Assembly: GCA_009917545.1 (NCBI GenBank)
Contig: QZDW01000017.1
Coordinates: 31,549-95,548, forward strand
Direction: 5' to 3'
DNA from: a bacterium 1XD42-76
Lineage (GTDB): Bacteria; Bacillota; Clostridia; Lachnospirales; Lachnospiraceae
DNA length: 64,000 nt
Below, piece after piece: positions 9,121-18,299 of this stretch. The number at the start of each line of letters is the position of its first letter. The stretch's first letter is position 1. The notes under the pieces are model-generated. The model ran no database searches. It was not told the DNA's origin and saw only the letters and a program-made list of their open reading frames with translations. The translations under genes were made by a program, and so were the position numbers.

Positions 9121-9148
9121 TTGAATTTTAGCCAGTTTGTATTATAAT
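9121..9148 (+). promoter_or_regulatory. sigma-A promoter for the DUF3592 gene
   Basis: TTGAAT (9121-9126) and a perfect TATAAT (9143-9148) with 16 bases between. It lies just after the Tad operon and 50 bases before the DUF3592 start. Confidence 0.65.
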
Positions 9149-9197
9149 TAACGCTGATTAAAAAATGCGGATGGACGCAGACAAAGGAGGATATAAA

Positions 9198-9674
9198 ATG
9201 GATGAGTCGTTTTCTGTATTTATGCTGGGGTTTATGGCTGTGTTTACCCTGTTTTTACTCTATGCCGCCTGGGCGACGTTCCGCGCCTATAGCAGCGTAA
9301 AGAAGATCCTAAAGCGCGAGGGAGAAATGACGGCTGTCACAGAAGGTACGATTGCCGAGGTGGTCGCGGTACGCCGTCGGAACCGCTCGTTCCGCTGGAT
9401 AAATGAGTACCCGGTCATTTCCTATCAGGTAAATGGGAAGACGTATACGGTACATCTGACCTATGCCGAGAAGAGGCGGGGGAAATATAATGCCGGTGGC
9501 AGCTACCGGATCCATTATGTGCCGTCAGAACCGGAATGCTGTATCGTGGACGATTTTAAAAAGAAGATGAAACAGAGCAACACTGCGGCTTTGATTTCAT
9601 TTGCAATCGTGGCATTTTTTGCATTTAATACGACCTGCGGTCTGATTTTACAGTTGCTGGAGCTGGTGCTGTAG
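9198..9674 (+). CDS. DUF3592 domain membrane protein
   Basis: A 158-residue protein with an N-terminal membrane helix, a central beta-rich soluble domain (EYPVISYQVNGKTYTVHL, YRIHYVPSEPE) and a C-terminal helix. The central pattern is the DUF3592 domain, whose function is not known. The ATG at 9198 follows AAAGGAGG with seven bases between; an upstream ATG at 9165 lacks a site. It has its own promoter (9121-9148), and the next gene also has one, so this is a single-gene unit. Confidence 0.8.
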   Translation: MDESFSVFMLGFMAVFTLFLLYAAWATFRAYSSVKKILKREGEMTAVTEGTIAEVVAVRRRNRSFRWINEYPVISYQVNGKTYTVHLTYAEKRRGKYNAGGSYRIHYVPSEPECCIVDDFKKKMKQSNTAALISFAIVAFFAFNTTCGLILQLLELVL

Positions 9675-9720
9675 GAAAGCGGCAGACGATAAGAGCTACA
9701 TAGCTTGGATAAAGAATATC

Positions 9721-9749
9721 TTGACATTTATGGGAATTTTTAATACAAT
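9721..9749 (+). promoter_or_regulatory. strong sigma-A promoter of the ABC importer operon
   Basis: A perfect TTGACA (9721-9726), a 17-base spacer and TACAAT (9744-9749). Transcription should start near 9757, leaving a leader of about 220 bases before the first gene. Confidence 0.8.
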
Positions 9750-9756
9750 TATGCCC

Positions 9757-9931
9757 ATAGAATCCTGCGGCAGAAGCAGCAGGCGGATTGTGAAGGATCC
9801 GGAAGAAAGGCCAGTATGTATCTGGCCGGTCGTATAAAGATACAGACAGAGAAAAAGTAAAGATTACAAAGGTTAAAAATACCAGGAAGGTAATGATGTG
9901 CAGAAGCACGTCCCTTTTCTGGTATTTTTTT
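9757..9931 (+). promoter_or_regulatory. structured leader with terminator-like hairpin (candidate riboswitch or attenuator)
   Basis: The leader of the ABC importer holds a hairpin GGCCAG/CTGGCC at 9809-9827. It ends in an 11 bp stem, AAAAATACCAG (9875-9885) with CTGGTATTTTT (9919-9929), that runs into a T tract, 48 bases before the first gene. Inside the long loop is a smaller GTGC/GCAC hairpin. The CTGG of the upstream hairpin could pair with the CCAG of the terminator stem, so two exclusive folds are possible. I could not match it to a known riboswitch class from memory; a metal-sensing class would fit the downstream genes. Confidence 0.5.
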
Positions 9932-9978
9932 AACGGAAGGGAACGGACACAAACCTTTGGCCAAAGAGGAGAGAAGCA

Positions 9979-11685
9979 ATGGGCAATATGGCGTATAAAA
10001 GGCTTGCTGGCGTGTGTATCATGGCTCTGCTGGCATTTGGCCTCGCGGGCTGTACAGGAGGCGGGGGAATGGTTCCGGTCACGGAGTCTCAGGGAAATAT
10101 GGCTCAGCAGGGAAGTGTGGAACTAAAGAAAAATGCAGAGGCGGTGGCCGGCTCAGCTGGAGGCAGCGAGGACGGGAAAACGGAAAAGGATTCTGTTATC
10201 GTAGTGATGGGGCCGAATTCGGAGCCGGAATCAGGCTTTGATCCGGCATTTGGCTGGGGAGCCGGTGAGCATGTCCATGAGCCGTTAATTCAGAGCACGC
10301 TGACGGTGACGACCAAAGATTTGAAGATTGATTATGATCTGGCTACAGACATAAAGGTCAGTGAGGACGGCCTGACCTGGACGGTGACAATACGGGATGG
10401 GGTGATATTTTCAGACAACAGTCCGCTTACGGCGGCTGATGTGGCGTTTACCTATAATATGTTGCGGGATACCAGCTCGGTAAATGATTTCACAATGCTG
10501 AAAGAGGCAAAGGCCCTGGACGATACGACAGTGGAATTTACCCTAAACAGGCCATATTCGATCTGGCCGTATACAATGGCGATCACAGGGGTCGTTCCGG
10601 AACATGCATATGGTCCGGACTATGGGAGCATGCCTGTGGGCTCCGGACGCTATATTCTGAAGCAGTGGGATAAAGGCCAGCAAGCCATTTTCGAGGCAAA
10701 TCCAGATTATTACGGGGAAGCGCCAAAGATGAAAAAGGTTACAATCCTCTTTATGGACGAGGATGCGGCCTATGCGGCGGCACTGTCCGGTCAGGTGGAT
10801 GTGAGCTATACATCTGCGGCCTTTTCAGAACAGCCTATAGACGGATATGAGCTGTTTTCCTGTGATACGGTGGATAACCGTGGGTTCAATCTTCCGGCTG
10901 TGCCGTCCGGGGAAATTAACGAAAACGGAGTGCCCCTCGGCAATGATTTTACATGCGATCTTCAGGTGCGCAGGGCGGTCAATATGGCGCTTGACCGGGA
11001 AGAGATGATTGCGCATGTTCTCAATGGACATGGGACAGCGGCGTACAGTGTATGTGATAAAATGCCCTGGTATCAGCCACAGTCGGAGACGAATTATGAT
11101 CCGGACCGGGCAGCAGAGCTTTTGGAGGAGTCCGGCTGGATACCAGGGAGGGACGGGATCCGGGAAAAAGACGGAGTCCGGGCAGAATTCGGGCTTTTAT
11201 ATCCGGTGGGGGATTCCGTACGGCAGGCACTTGCCGAGGAAACGGCAAACCAGCTCGCAGACTTTGGCATCCGCGTGAATGTGGAGGGCGTGGGCTGGGA
11301 TACGGCATATGACCGCGCGCAGTCCACTCCGCTTATGTGGGGCTGGGGAGCACACACACCGATGGAGCTCTACAATATCTATCACACAAGTGCATCCGGC
11401 GGCTATGCGGAATACTCCCCGTACGCTAATGGGCAGGTTGATACATATATGGAGGAAGCGCTGGCGTGCGCTGATACGGAGGCCTCATACGAGCTGTGGA
11501 AAAAGGCACAGTGGGACGGCGTGACCGGCATCACGCAGGACGGAGATGTGCCGTGGATATGGCTTGTGAATATTGACCATCTCTATTGGGTAAAAAGCGG
11601 GCTCAGGATTGCGGAACAAAAGCTGCATCCGCACGGACATGGCTGGTCTGTTGTAAATAATGTCGATCAGTGGACGTGGGAATAA
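9979..11685 (+). CDS. ABC transporter substrate-binding lipoprotein (family 5, nickel/peptide type)
   Basis: A 568-residue extracellular solute-binding protein of family 5. The N-terminus has a signal peptide ending in a lipobox LAGC (Cys25), so it would be tethered to the membrane surface. Family 5 features include LTWTVTIRDGVIFSDN, LTAADVAFTYNML and VGSGRYILK. The C-terminus has HPHGHGW, a His-rich patch that could bind a metal. It is the first gene of a five-gene operon with two permeases and two ATPases. The family includes NikA and OppA types; sequence alone does not settle the substrate. ATG 9979 follows AGAGGAGAGAAG. Confidence 0.88.
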   Translation: MGNMAYKRLAGVCIMALLAFGLAGCTGGGGMVPVTESQGNMAQQGSVELKKNAEAVAGSAGGSEDGKTEKDSVIVVMGPNSEPESGFDPAFGWGAGEHVHEPLIQSTLTVTTKDLKIDYDLATDIKVSEDGLTWTVTIRDGVIFSDNSPLTAADVAFTYNMLRDTSSVNDFTMLKEAKALDDTTVEFTLNRPYSIWPYTMAITGVVPEHAYGPDYGSMPVGSGRYILKQWDKGQQAIFEANPDYYGEAPKMKKVTILFMDEDAAYAAALSGQVDVSYTSAAFSEQPIDGYELFSCDTVDNRGFNLPAVPSGEINENGVPLGNDFTCDLQVRRAVNMALDREEMIAHVLNGHGTAAYSVCDKMPWYQPQSETNYDPDRAAELLEESGWIPGRDGIREKDGVRAEFGLLYPVGDSVRQALAEETANQLADFGIRVNVEGVGWDTAYDRAQSTPLMWGWGAHTPMELYNIYHTSASGGYAEYSPYANGQVDTYMEEALACADTEASYELWKKAQWDGVTGITQDGDVPWIWLVNIDHLYWVKSGLRIAEQKLHPHGHGWSVVNNVDQWTWE

Positions 11686-11755
11686 AGGCAGATTTCCCGT
11701 ACGTAACGGAAGGGGAAGGAAGAATGATACATAAGATGTCAGGAAGGAAGGGCAT

Positions 11756-12766
11756 ATGAAAGAAAGAAATAAGACAGCTTCCTTTGCCATCTGGGCAGGG
11801 GGACAGGCGGCCCGTATGGTGCTGCTCCTGCTGCTGGTGAGCATGGTATCGTTCGTACTGCTGTCGGTTTCCCCTCTTGATCCTTTGCAGACGAACGTAG
11901 GGCAGGCAGCGCTTGGCTCTATGAGTCCGGAACAGATTGAGCGGCTCAGGACGTATTGGGGAGTGGATGTGCCTCCGGTCAGACGGTATACTTTATGGCT
12001 GATCGATTTGCTGAAAGGCGATATGGGGGTATCCTTACTTTACCGCAGGCCGGTGACAGAGGTAATTGCCGGGAAACTTTCCAATTCTCTGGGGCTTCTT
12101 CTTACCGCATGGTTTTTTTCCGGGCTGGCTGGTTTTTTCCTGGGGATTCTGGCAGGGAAGCGACGGGGCGGTTTGGCGGACCGGCTGATTACAGGGTATT
12201 CGTTAATCGCAGCCAGCACGCCGGCATTCTGGGCAGCCATGATGCTTTTGATGGTGTTTTCCGTATATCTGAAATGGTTCCCCATTGGACTCAGTGTGCC
12301 GATCGGAGCGTCCGTCGGGGAGGTGACGCTATTTGACAGGATCCATCATGCCGTGCTTCCGGCAGTCGCCTTAAGCCTTACCGGCATCTCTTCAATCGCA
12401 CTGCACACCAGAGAGAAGATGATTGAGATTATGGAAAGTGACTATGTTTTGTTTTCACGGGCAAGGGGAGAGGGGGAAATGGAGATTGTCTTAAGACATG
12501 GGCTCCGCAACATACTCCTGCCTGCCATGACGCTGCAATTTTCTTCCGCCAGTGAGATCATTGGCGGCTCCGTCCTTGTGGAGCAGGTTTTTTCCTACCC
12601 AGGGCTCGGGCAGGCAGCAGTGACTGCAGGACTGGGCGGCGATGCGCCTCTGCTTCTTGGGATTACGATGATTACAGCACTTATCGTATTTGCGGGAAAT
12701 CTGACAGCAAATGTACTATATGGATGGATTGATCCGAGAATCAGGGAGGGCGCGCTCAGAAGATGA
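11756..12766 (+). CDS. ABC transporter permease (NikB/DppB type)
   Basis: A 336-residue permease with about six membrane helices. The N-terminal part shows the usual pattern of this family (SFVLLSVSPLDPLQ then a periplasmic loop and GDMGVSLLYRRPVTEVI). The cytoplasmic EAA-like loop that docks the ATPase is around YVLFSRARGEGEMEIVLRHG, and the C-terminus has the conserved GGSVLVEQVFSYPGLGQ. It lies 70 bases after the binding protein and overlaps the next permease by four bases (ATGA). Confidence 0.9.
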   Translation: MKERNKTASFAIWAGGQAARMVLLLLLVSMVSFVLLSVSPLDPLQTNVGQAALGSMSPEQIERLRTYWGVDVPPVRRYTLWLIDLLKGDMGVSLLYRRPVTEVIAGKLSNSLGLLLTAWFFSGLAGFFLGILAGKRRGGLADRLITGYSLIAASTPAFWAAMMLLMVFSVYLKWFPIGLSVPIGASVGEVTLFDRIHHAVLPAVALSLTGISSIALHTREKMIEIMESDYVLFSRARGEGEMEIVLRHGLRNILLPAMTLQFSSASEIIGGSVLVEQVFSYPGLGQAAVTAGLGGDAPLLLGITMITALIVFAGNLTANVLYGWIDPRIREGALRR

Positions 12767-13659
12767 AAACAAGTGGAAAAAGCTCCATGTTAAAAAGGGT
12801 GGGCAGCAGATCGGCATATGGGAAAAGAAAAGCGGGATTTCCGGGCAACCGGCGTCTTGCAACGACAGTTCTCCTGGTGCTCACCGTCTGCTTCCTGGCG
12901 GCGGTGACGATTATGGGTTACTTCTGGCAGGAAGAGGCAGTGAGAACCGACTTTTCGAGGAAGAATCTTCCACCGTGTGTGCTGTATCCGTTCGGTACGG
13001 ACTGGATGGGACGTGACATGTTTATGCGGACAATTACAGGGCTTTCGTTCAGCATCCGCATCGGGCTCCTGACGGCAGCTGTCAGTGCAGGGATTGCCTT
13101 TTTTTCTGGACTTGCGGCAGTTGTGATGGGGAAACTTGTAAATGATCTGGTGCTGCTTTTTATTGATGTGGTCATGGGCATTCCCCATATGCTGCTCTTG
13201 ATTCTGATTTCCTTTGCCTGCGGGAGAGGTTTTTGGGGTGTTGTGGCAGGAATCGCATTTACGCACTGGGCCTCGCTGGCCCGTCTGATCCGCGGCGAGG
13301 TTTTGCAGCTAAAGCAGAGCCAGTATGTAAAGATTGCCGAACGTCTGGGGAAGAGCCGCCGCTATATTGCATTCTGTCATCTGGCCCCTAACCTGATTTC
13401 GCAATTTGTCACAGGACTGATTCTGCTGTTTCCACATGCTATTTTACATGAGGCGAGTATTACCTTTCTGGGGTTCGGACTTTCTCCGGAAAAACCGGCA
13501 ATTGGGATCATCCTGGCTGAAAGCATGAAATATCTGGCAATGGGAAAATGGTGGATTGCACTGTTTCCGGGATTATTTTTAGTCGTGGTGGTACTTTTGT
13601 TTCATTATGCAGGGCAATCTGTCTGCCGTCTGATTGATCCGGGCAGTGTCCATGAATAG
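12763..13659 (+). CDS. ABC transporter permease (NikC/DppC type)
   Basis: A 298-residue second permease. It has the N-terminal helix, the motif YPFGTDWMGRDMFMRTITG (a hallmark of DppC/NikC proteins, usually FGTDxxGRD) and the EAA loop QSQYVKIAERLGKSRRYI. It ends in EASITFLGFGLSPEKPAIG, the conserved C-terminal stretch. The ATG overlaps the stop of the first permease, so the two subunits should be made in equal amounts. It is followed by the two ATPase genes after an 11-base gap. Confidence 0.9.
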   Translation: MKTSGKSSMLKRVGSRSAYGKRKAGFPGNRRLATTVLLVLTVCFLAAVTIMGYFWQEEAVRTDFSRKNLPPCVLYPFGTDWMGRDMFMRTITGLSFSIRIGLLTAAVSAGIAFFSGLAAVVMGKLVNDLVLLFIDVVMGIPHMLLLILISFACGRGFWGVVAGIAFTHWASLARLIRGEVLQLKQSQYVKIAERLGKSRRYIAFCHLAPNLISQFVTGLILLFPHAILHEASITFLGFGLSPEKPAIGIILAESMKYLAMGKWWIALFPGLFLVVVVLLFHYAGQSVCRLIDPGSVHE

Positions 13660-13670
13660 GGGGGAGATGC

Positions 13671-14519
13671 GTGGATACATCAGGTAAGGTTATTTTGGAG
13701 GTACGGAAACTTTCCGTTGCTTTTGAGCAGTATGGACGGGGATTAAAAAGGAAAGTGATCCATGCAGTAGAGGATTTGTCCCTTACGGTCAGTGAGCGGG
13801 AAATCGTTGCAGTGGTCGGTTCCAGCGGTTCCGGAAAAAGTCTTTTGGCTCATGCAATCATGGGGATTTTGCCATATAATGCAGCGATGAATGGAGAACT
13901 CCTGTTTGAAGGCCGGATGCTGGATGGGGAGCTGCTCAGGCAGGTTCGCGGTAAAGAGCTTGTGCTCGTGCCGCAGAGCGTATCCTATCTGGATCCGTTA
14001 ATGAAAGCCGGGCGTCAGGTGACGAAAGGGAGAAAGGATGAAGAGTCCAGGAAGCGCTGCCGCGACATTTTATCCCGATATGGGCTGGACAAGGAGGCGG
14101 AGGGGAAATATCCGTTCCAGCTATCCGGGGGCATGACAAGACGTATCCTGATTTCTACGGCAGTAATCGAGCAGCCCAGGCTCGTGATCGCCGACGAACC
14201 GACACCGGGTTTGCATCCGGAGGCAGCAAGACGTGTCATGGAGCATTTTAAAGAGATCGCAAAGGGCGGCGCCGGTGTGCTCCTTATCACGCATGATCTG
14301 GAGCTGGCATTACTGACAGCAGATCGGGTGGTTGTACTCTATGGCGGAAGGGCGATAGAGGAGGCGCAGGCTGCCGCATTTTCGGATGAGTCGCAGTTAA
14401 AACACCCGTATACGAAAGCGCTTTGTCGTTCAATGCCTCAAAACTGGGATCCTTCAGGGGACAGACTTTGCGTGTCGGGAGAGATTCTTGCATATATGCG
14501 AAAGGAATATGGGAGATGA
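13671..14519 (+). CDS. ABC transporter ATPase (NikD/DppD type)
   Basis: A 282-residue ATPase. Walker A is GSSGSGKS (about residues 50-57), the signature is LSGGM and Walker B is LVIADEPTPGLHP. The signature loop reads SGGMTRRI rather than the usual SGGMxQRV. The start is GTG 13671 after AGGGGGGAGA. The C-terminus has the HPYTKAL motif typical of oligopeptide and nickel importers. Its stop overlaps the start of the next ATPase by four bases. Confidence 0.9.
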   Translation: MDTSGKVILEVRKLSVAFEQYGRGLKRKVIHAVEDLSLTVSEREIVAVVGSSGSGKSLLAHAIMGILPYNAAMNGELLFEGRMLDGELLRQVRGKELVLVPQSVSYLDPLMKAGRQVTKGRKDEESRKRCRDILSRYGLDKEAEGKYPFQLSGGMTRRILISTAVIEQPRLVIADEPTPGLHPEAARRVMEHFKEIAKGGAGVLLITHDLELALLTADRVVVLYGGRAIEEAQAAAFSDESQLKHPYTKALCRSMPQNWDPSGDRLCVSGEILAYMRKEYGR

Positions 14520-15148
14520 GACTTGAGGCAAAGGGGCTCTCATTTTGCTATGAGAGAGCCGGCAGACAGATACTGAAATCGGTAAGTCTGGCGCTGGAGG
14601 ACGGGGAGCGCGTCGGGCTGATGGCGCCCAGCGGATATGGGAAAACAACGCTTTGTAAGATTCTTGCCGGGTACGAGAGCGCAGACTGTGGGGAGGTTCT
14701 CTTAGATGGGAAACCTTTAAAGGAATACCGCGGTTACTGTCCGGTTCAGATGGTCTGGCAGCACCCGGAGCTGTCCGTGAATCCAAGGCGAAGGCTTAAA
14801 ACAGTGCTTTCCGAAGGGGACTTTCCGGCGCAAAACGACGGACTGCAAAGCCATATTGAACAGGAACTGGGAATTCTTGAGGAATGGAAAGAGCGATACC
14901 CCTCGGAGGTGTCGGGCGGAGAGCTGCAGAGATTTTGTATCGCGCGGGCACTGGGAGAAAGGACGCAGATCCTGATTGCGGACGAAATCACGACAATGCT
15001 TGACTTGGTGACGCAGGCTCAGATCTGGGATTTTCTCTTAAAAGAAACAGGAAAAAGAGGGATTGGACTGATTGCAGTCAGCCATTCCCCTGAATTACTC
15101 TCAAAGATATGCCACAGAGTACTGAAGCTGGATGAGACAAATATATGA
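14516..15148 (+). CDS. ABC transporter ATPase (NikE/DppF type)
   Basis: A 210-residue ATPase that pairs with the preceding one. Walker A reads APSGYGKTT, the signature is VSGGELQRFCIARAL and Walker B is ILIADEITTMLD, with Ile in place of the common Pro of DEP. It is shorter than OppF-type subunits because it lacks the C-terminal peptide-transporter extension, and so is closer in size to NikE. The start overlaps the previous stop (ATGA). It is the last gene of the importer operon; no clear T-tract terminator follows. Confidence 0.88.
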   Translation: MRLEAKGLSFCYERAGRQILKSVSLALEDGERVGLMAPSGYGKTTLCKILAGYESADCGEVLLDGKPLKEYRGYCPVQMVWQHPELSVNPRRRLKTVLSEGDFPAQNDGLQSHIEQELGILEEWKERYPSEVSGGELQRFCIARALGERTQILIADEITTMLDLVTQAQIWDFLLKETGKRGIGLIAVSHSPELLSKICHRVLKLDETNI

Positions 15149-15226
15149 TGACAGGAGTGGAAGATGCCTCATTGCGCCCCATTTTGACACGTTTGCTTCG
15201 GGGCGCGGGCTCTGCCGGAAAACCCG

Positions 15227-15508
15227 TTACGGCTGGTTCTTTTCCTGCTCGTCCTTCTCGTTTCTCCCGGTGCTTTCTTTCGGCTCTTCCTCAGATACAG
15301 TTTCCCTGATATCGTAAATCACTTCCATGACATCCTGAACAGGACATTGCAGGATGTTGCAAAGTACGTCGATCGTATGCGTGGAAACGTACATATTCTT
15401 TTTCAGGCGGCTGATCTGGCCTGCGCTGATACCGTAATATTTGATTAAGCGGTATTGGCTGACCTTTTTCTCTTTCATTGTTTCCCATAAGCGGGTGTAT
15501 TTTACCAT
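15227..15508 (-). CDS. XRE-family helix-turn-helix regulator
   Basis: A 93-residue Cro/CI-type repressor. The helix-turn-helix reads VSQYRLIKYYGISAGQISRL with the usual Q and SR positions, followed by a third-helix region VLCNILQCPVQDVMEVI typical of small clostridial XRE proteins. The tail is acidic and charged. The ATG has AGGAGG seven bases upstream on the minus strand. A 14-base palindrome (15548-15561) just upstream could be its own operator. Its regulatory target is unknown; it is divergent from the large secreted protein at 15909. Confidence 0.85.
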   Translation of the reverse strand: MVKYTRLWETMKEKKVSQYRLIKYYGISAGQISRLKKNMYVSTHTIDVLCNILQCPVQDVMEVIYDIRETVSEEEPKESTGRNEKDEQEKNQP

Positions 15509-15547
15509 TTCATTACCTCCTGCAAGTCAAACCTTTATGTGTCACAG

Positions 15548-15561
15548 ATAGTAGATACTAT
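15548..15561. promoter_or_regulatory. 14-base palindrome, candidate operator
   Basis: ATAGTA and TACTAT arms around a central GA. It sits 40 bases upstream of the XRE start in the region shared with the divergent gene, so it may be the binding site of that repressor. Confidence 0.4.
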
Positions 15562-15908
15562 GGATGAAAAGGCCTTCGGCGGACCGTCATGGACGAATCG
15601 GTCTGGGGCGCGTTTCATGTGGCTGGATCCGGACTGTCATCCGACGGTACATGTATATCATAATTAAAACACAGATTAGCCGGAACTGTACATTAACCAT
15701 ATCTGGTATATTGTCTGTTTGGAGGCAATAATATACATGGATTTGTAAATCATGCACAAAAACAGCAGGAGAATTTTCACATGGTAGCCATAGATTTTTG
15801 ACGGTGAATATGATATATTGATAACACAATTCCAGCAAATATTCTTTTGCAAACGATCTGATAAGACCTGATGTTGCGGCAGAATCTGCCAGAGAATCCG
15901 GAGGCTTT
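15562..15908. other. intergenic region between divergent genes
   Basis: About 350 bases of AT-richer DNA ahead of the secreted-protein gene. I see no convincing gene. TTGACG at 15798-15803 is the best -35-like element, but no good -10 follows it. Confidence 0.4.
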
Positions 15909-18299
15909 ATGAAAAACAAAATATGGAAATGGGCTGTGGCAGCCTGTCTTTTTGTACGGTTGCTTTGCGGACAGGTGTGGGTGTACGCGGACGAGAGTGT
16001 ATGTATGGATTCCCCCGGGCTTTTTATCGACATCTGTGATTTTGATTCGGGAAGCCCTGTAGAAGGGGCGCGGCTTTCTGTATATCGGGCGGCAGAACAG
16101 GAGGGGATTTTTGTACGTACAGGGGATGCGATTGAACAGTGGGTATCGGAAGGAGAGCCGCATAAGCTGGCAGAAGGGCTGATTCCCGGCGAAATGTATT
16201 TCTTTATGGAAGAGGAAACGGCCAAAGGGAGAAGTCCGGCGCTGCCGCTCTTATTTACAGTGAATCAAAACGGCAGTATCTGTATGATTATGAATGGTGC
16301 AGGCAGATGCAGCTTTTTTGACACAAAGGAATATGGTGCGGTGGAGGCAGTATTTTCATGCCGGACGGCGGAATATGTGCGTTATCAGCTGCTGGAAGGT
16401 GAGCGTAGTATCCTGTCCTGGCAGGGAAACGGCAGGGAGAAAGAGATTTTGCAGGAAACCGCCCGGGAAGGGACATGGATTACACTCTGCGAACAGACAA
16501 GGTTTTCCGATGGGAGCTTCGAGCACACAGGGCGCATGCTTTTTCAGGCATTTTATGATAAAGCAGGCAGTATGTGGCTGTCTGAACGCCGGCCGCTCAA
16601 AACGGTTTTTTACATAAGGGACAAGACAGGAGATGTGACCTGGTGCGGGGAAAGAGAGGCAGGGCAGATGGAAGATGGCGGAATGGAGAACGTATGTGCC
16701 TCTCTTAATTCGGGAAACCAATACTGCTTTGAGGAAACCGTCTACTTCGATGACGGGAGCTCCTTCATTGTCTCCAGGAGTGGAATCGGGATAAACGGAT
16801 CCGGTCAGGTAAATAGTCTGTATCTGACAAGCAGGAAAACGGCAGTCAGCGTTACTGACAGGAACATGGAAGGAACAATGGGAAAAGAAGAAGCACGGCT
16901 GTTTCTCATAGATCAGGAAGGTAAAATTCTGGAAAGCTGGGAGCCTGGGGAGAATCCTTATGAGATAAAAGGCAGGCTTTTGGCAGGAGAACAGTACCAG
17001 ATCACTGACAGCGCAAGGCAGGAGGAATCTTTGCCTGACACCGGGCCCGGATTCCGTGTCCTTGGCGATGGGGTAGTAACGCAGATTATGTTTAAAAAAC
17101 CGGAAGAAACAGAAGAAGATACGGAGCAAGGACATAAGACCGGACGCATGACCGTACATTATGATCAGAAACACAGGACAGGGGAGTTGTATCTGAGCGG
17201 AAATGCAGAGCGGGTGCCGGATAACATGAATACGGAAGAGATGGCAGAGGCGGTGGAACGGGAAGCTGTGGGAAGCTGGGAAAGCGCAGACAAAGCAAAG
17301 GTAAGTTTGGAAAAGGACGAAATGCGGGAGTGCGATCTGATTTATACAAGCCCTGTATTTACGAAAGATGGGGAGAGCTGCCTGCCGTCAGAAGAGGTGG
17401 AACGGAATGGAAAGAGATACCGGCGGTTCTTTCTGAATGTGGAAGAGGAAGAAACAGCAGGTGAGACACTTATTGTATCAGCCAGCACATCCTATACACT
17501 GGAAGGGGAGGAATCTCTGCCGGAAACTGCAATGGTCCTGATTCAAGATCCCATAAGCGGGGAAAATATAGAAAAGGAACTGCCGCAGCTGGAAGCTGTG
17601 GAAACCGGCAGAACATGGATAAAAAATTTTTCATTCCCTGTCACAGTGAATGGTTATGATGCCGAATACTTTACTCTGGGCGATATGAGACTTCCTTCTT
17701 ATTCCAGGCTGTCAAATTACGGACAGGAGTTTCTGCGGTTTTTGGGGCTGCCTGTGGGCTCTTACCGGATTAAGGAGATCGTTTGGGACGGCGAGCCCTA
17801 TCTGGAGGACGGCATTTTAAAACGTGACGCCACGGCCCGGGGGGAACGTCTGGTAAGGAATGTAACGGTGACATATGGCGGAGAAATGCAGATGCCGGAC
17901 AGAACGGGGAAACGTTATGTTGCAGGCTATGAAGAGCTTAGTAATGAAGAAGAGGAAACGACCGGTGAAGAGGAAAGCCAGATGTCTGCTGAGGAGACAG
18001 GACAAGAGGAGGAAGAAGGGGAAGGAGGAGAGATCCGGCCCGGGGCAGACGAAACCACAGAGCAAACTACCAGTTCGGACAGTACAACAAAAATGCCGCT
18101 GTATGAAAAGGCAGTGTACCAGATAAAACAGGCCTTTTACTGGGTAAAGCGGCATTTTACGGTCGTACATTTTGGGAAGCTCTTTTTTCTTGTCATCGCA
18201 TTGACGGCTGCTCTTTTGCTGTTCGTCCGCAGAGAGGAGAAACGTCAAAAGGAAAACGTACAGAAGCAGAGAAAAAAGAGCGCAGGGACGCGGCATTGA
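15909..18299 (+). CDS. large secreted, C-terminally membrane-anchored protein of unknown function
   Basis: A 796-residue protein with an N-terminal signal peptide (WAVAACLFVRLLCGQVWVYA) and one C-terminal membrane helix (LFFLVIALTAALLLFV) followed by a Lys/Arg-rich tail. This places most of it outside the cell. Near the start, LFIDICDFDSGSPVEGARLSV resembles prealbumin/SpaA-like domains of Gram-positive surface proteins, and other segments look similarly beta-rich. A Glu/Thr-rich linker precedes the anchor. An internal LPDTG is mid-protein and so not a sorting signal. I do not recognise a catalytic domain; an adhesin or signalling role is a guess. Its stop touches that of the convergent gene. 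Confidence 0.75.
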   Translation: MKNKIWKWAVAACLFVRLLCGQVWVYADESVCMDSPGLFIDICDFDSGSPVEGARLSVYRAAEQEGIFVRTGDAIEQWVSEGEPHKLAEGLIPGEMYFFMEEETAKGRSPALPLLFTVNQNGSICMIMNGAGRCSFFDTKEYGAVEAVFSCRTAEYVRYQLLEGERSILSWQGNGREKEILQETAREGTWITLCEQTRFSDGSFEHTGRMLFQAFYDKAGSMWLSERRPLKTVFYIRDKTGDVTWCGEREAGQMEDGGMENVCASLNSGNQYCFEETVYFDDGSSFIVSRSGIGINGSGQVNSLYLTSRKTAVSVTDRNMEGTMGKEEARLFLIDQEGKILESWEPGENPYEIKGRLLAGEQYQITDSARQEESLPDTGPGFRVLGDGVVTQIMFKKPEETEEDTEQGHKTGRMTVHYDQKHRTGELYLSGNAERVPDNMNTEEMAEAVEREAVGSWESADKAKVSLEKDEMRECDLIYTSPVFTKDGESCLPSEEVERNGKRYRRFFLNVEEEETAGETLIVSASTSYTLEGEESLPETAMVLIQDPISGENIEKELPQLEAVETGRTWIKNFSFPVTVNGYDAEYFTLGDMRLPSYSRLSNYGQEFLRFLGLPVGSYRIKEIVWDGEPYLEDGILKRDATARGERLVRNVTVTYGGEMQMPDRTGKRYVAGYEELSNEEEETTGEEESQMSAEETGQEEEEGEGGEIRPGADETTEQTTSSDSTTKMPLYEKAVYQIKQAFYWVKRHFTVVHFGKLFFLVIALTAALLLFVRREEKRQKENVQKQRKKSAGTRH

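Noticed and set aside
15174..15206. GCGCCCC/GGGGCGC hairpin after the ABC operon as a terminator
   Set aside because: 18-base loop and no T tract on either strand.
15587..16225. 212-codon minus-strand ORF over the secreted-protein start
   Set aside because: Runs opposite to a gene with a signal peptide and good layout; composition is a shadow of that gene.
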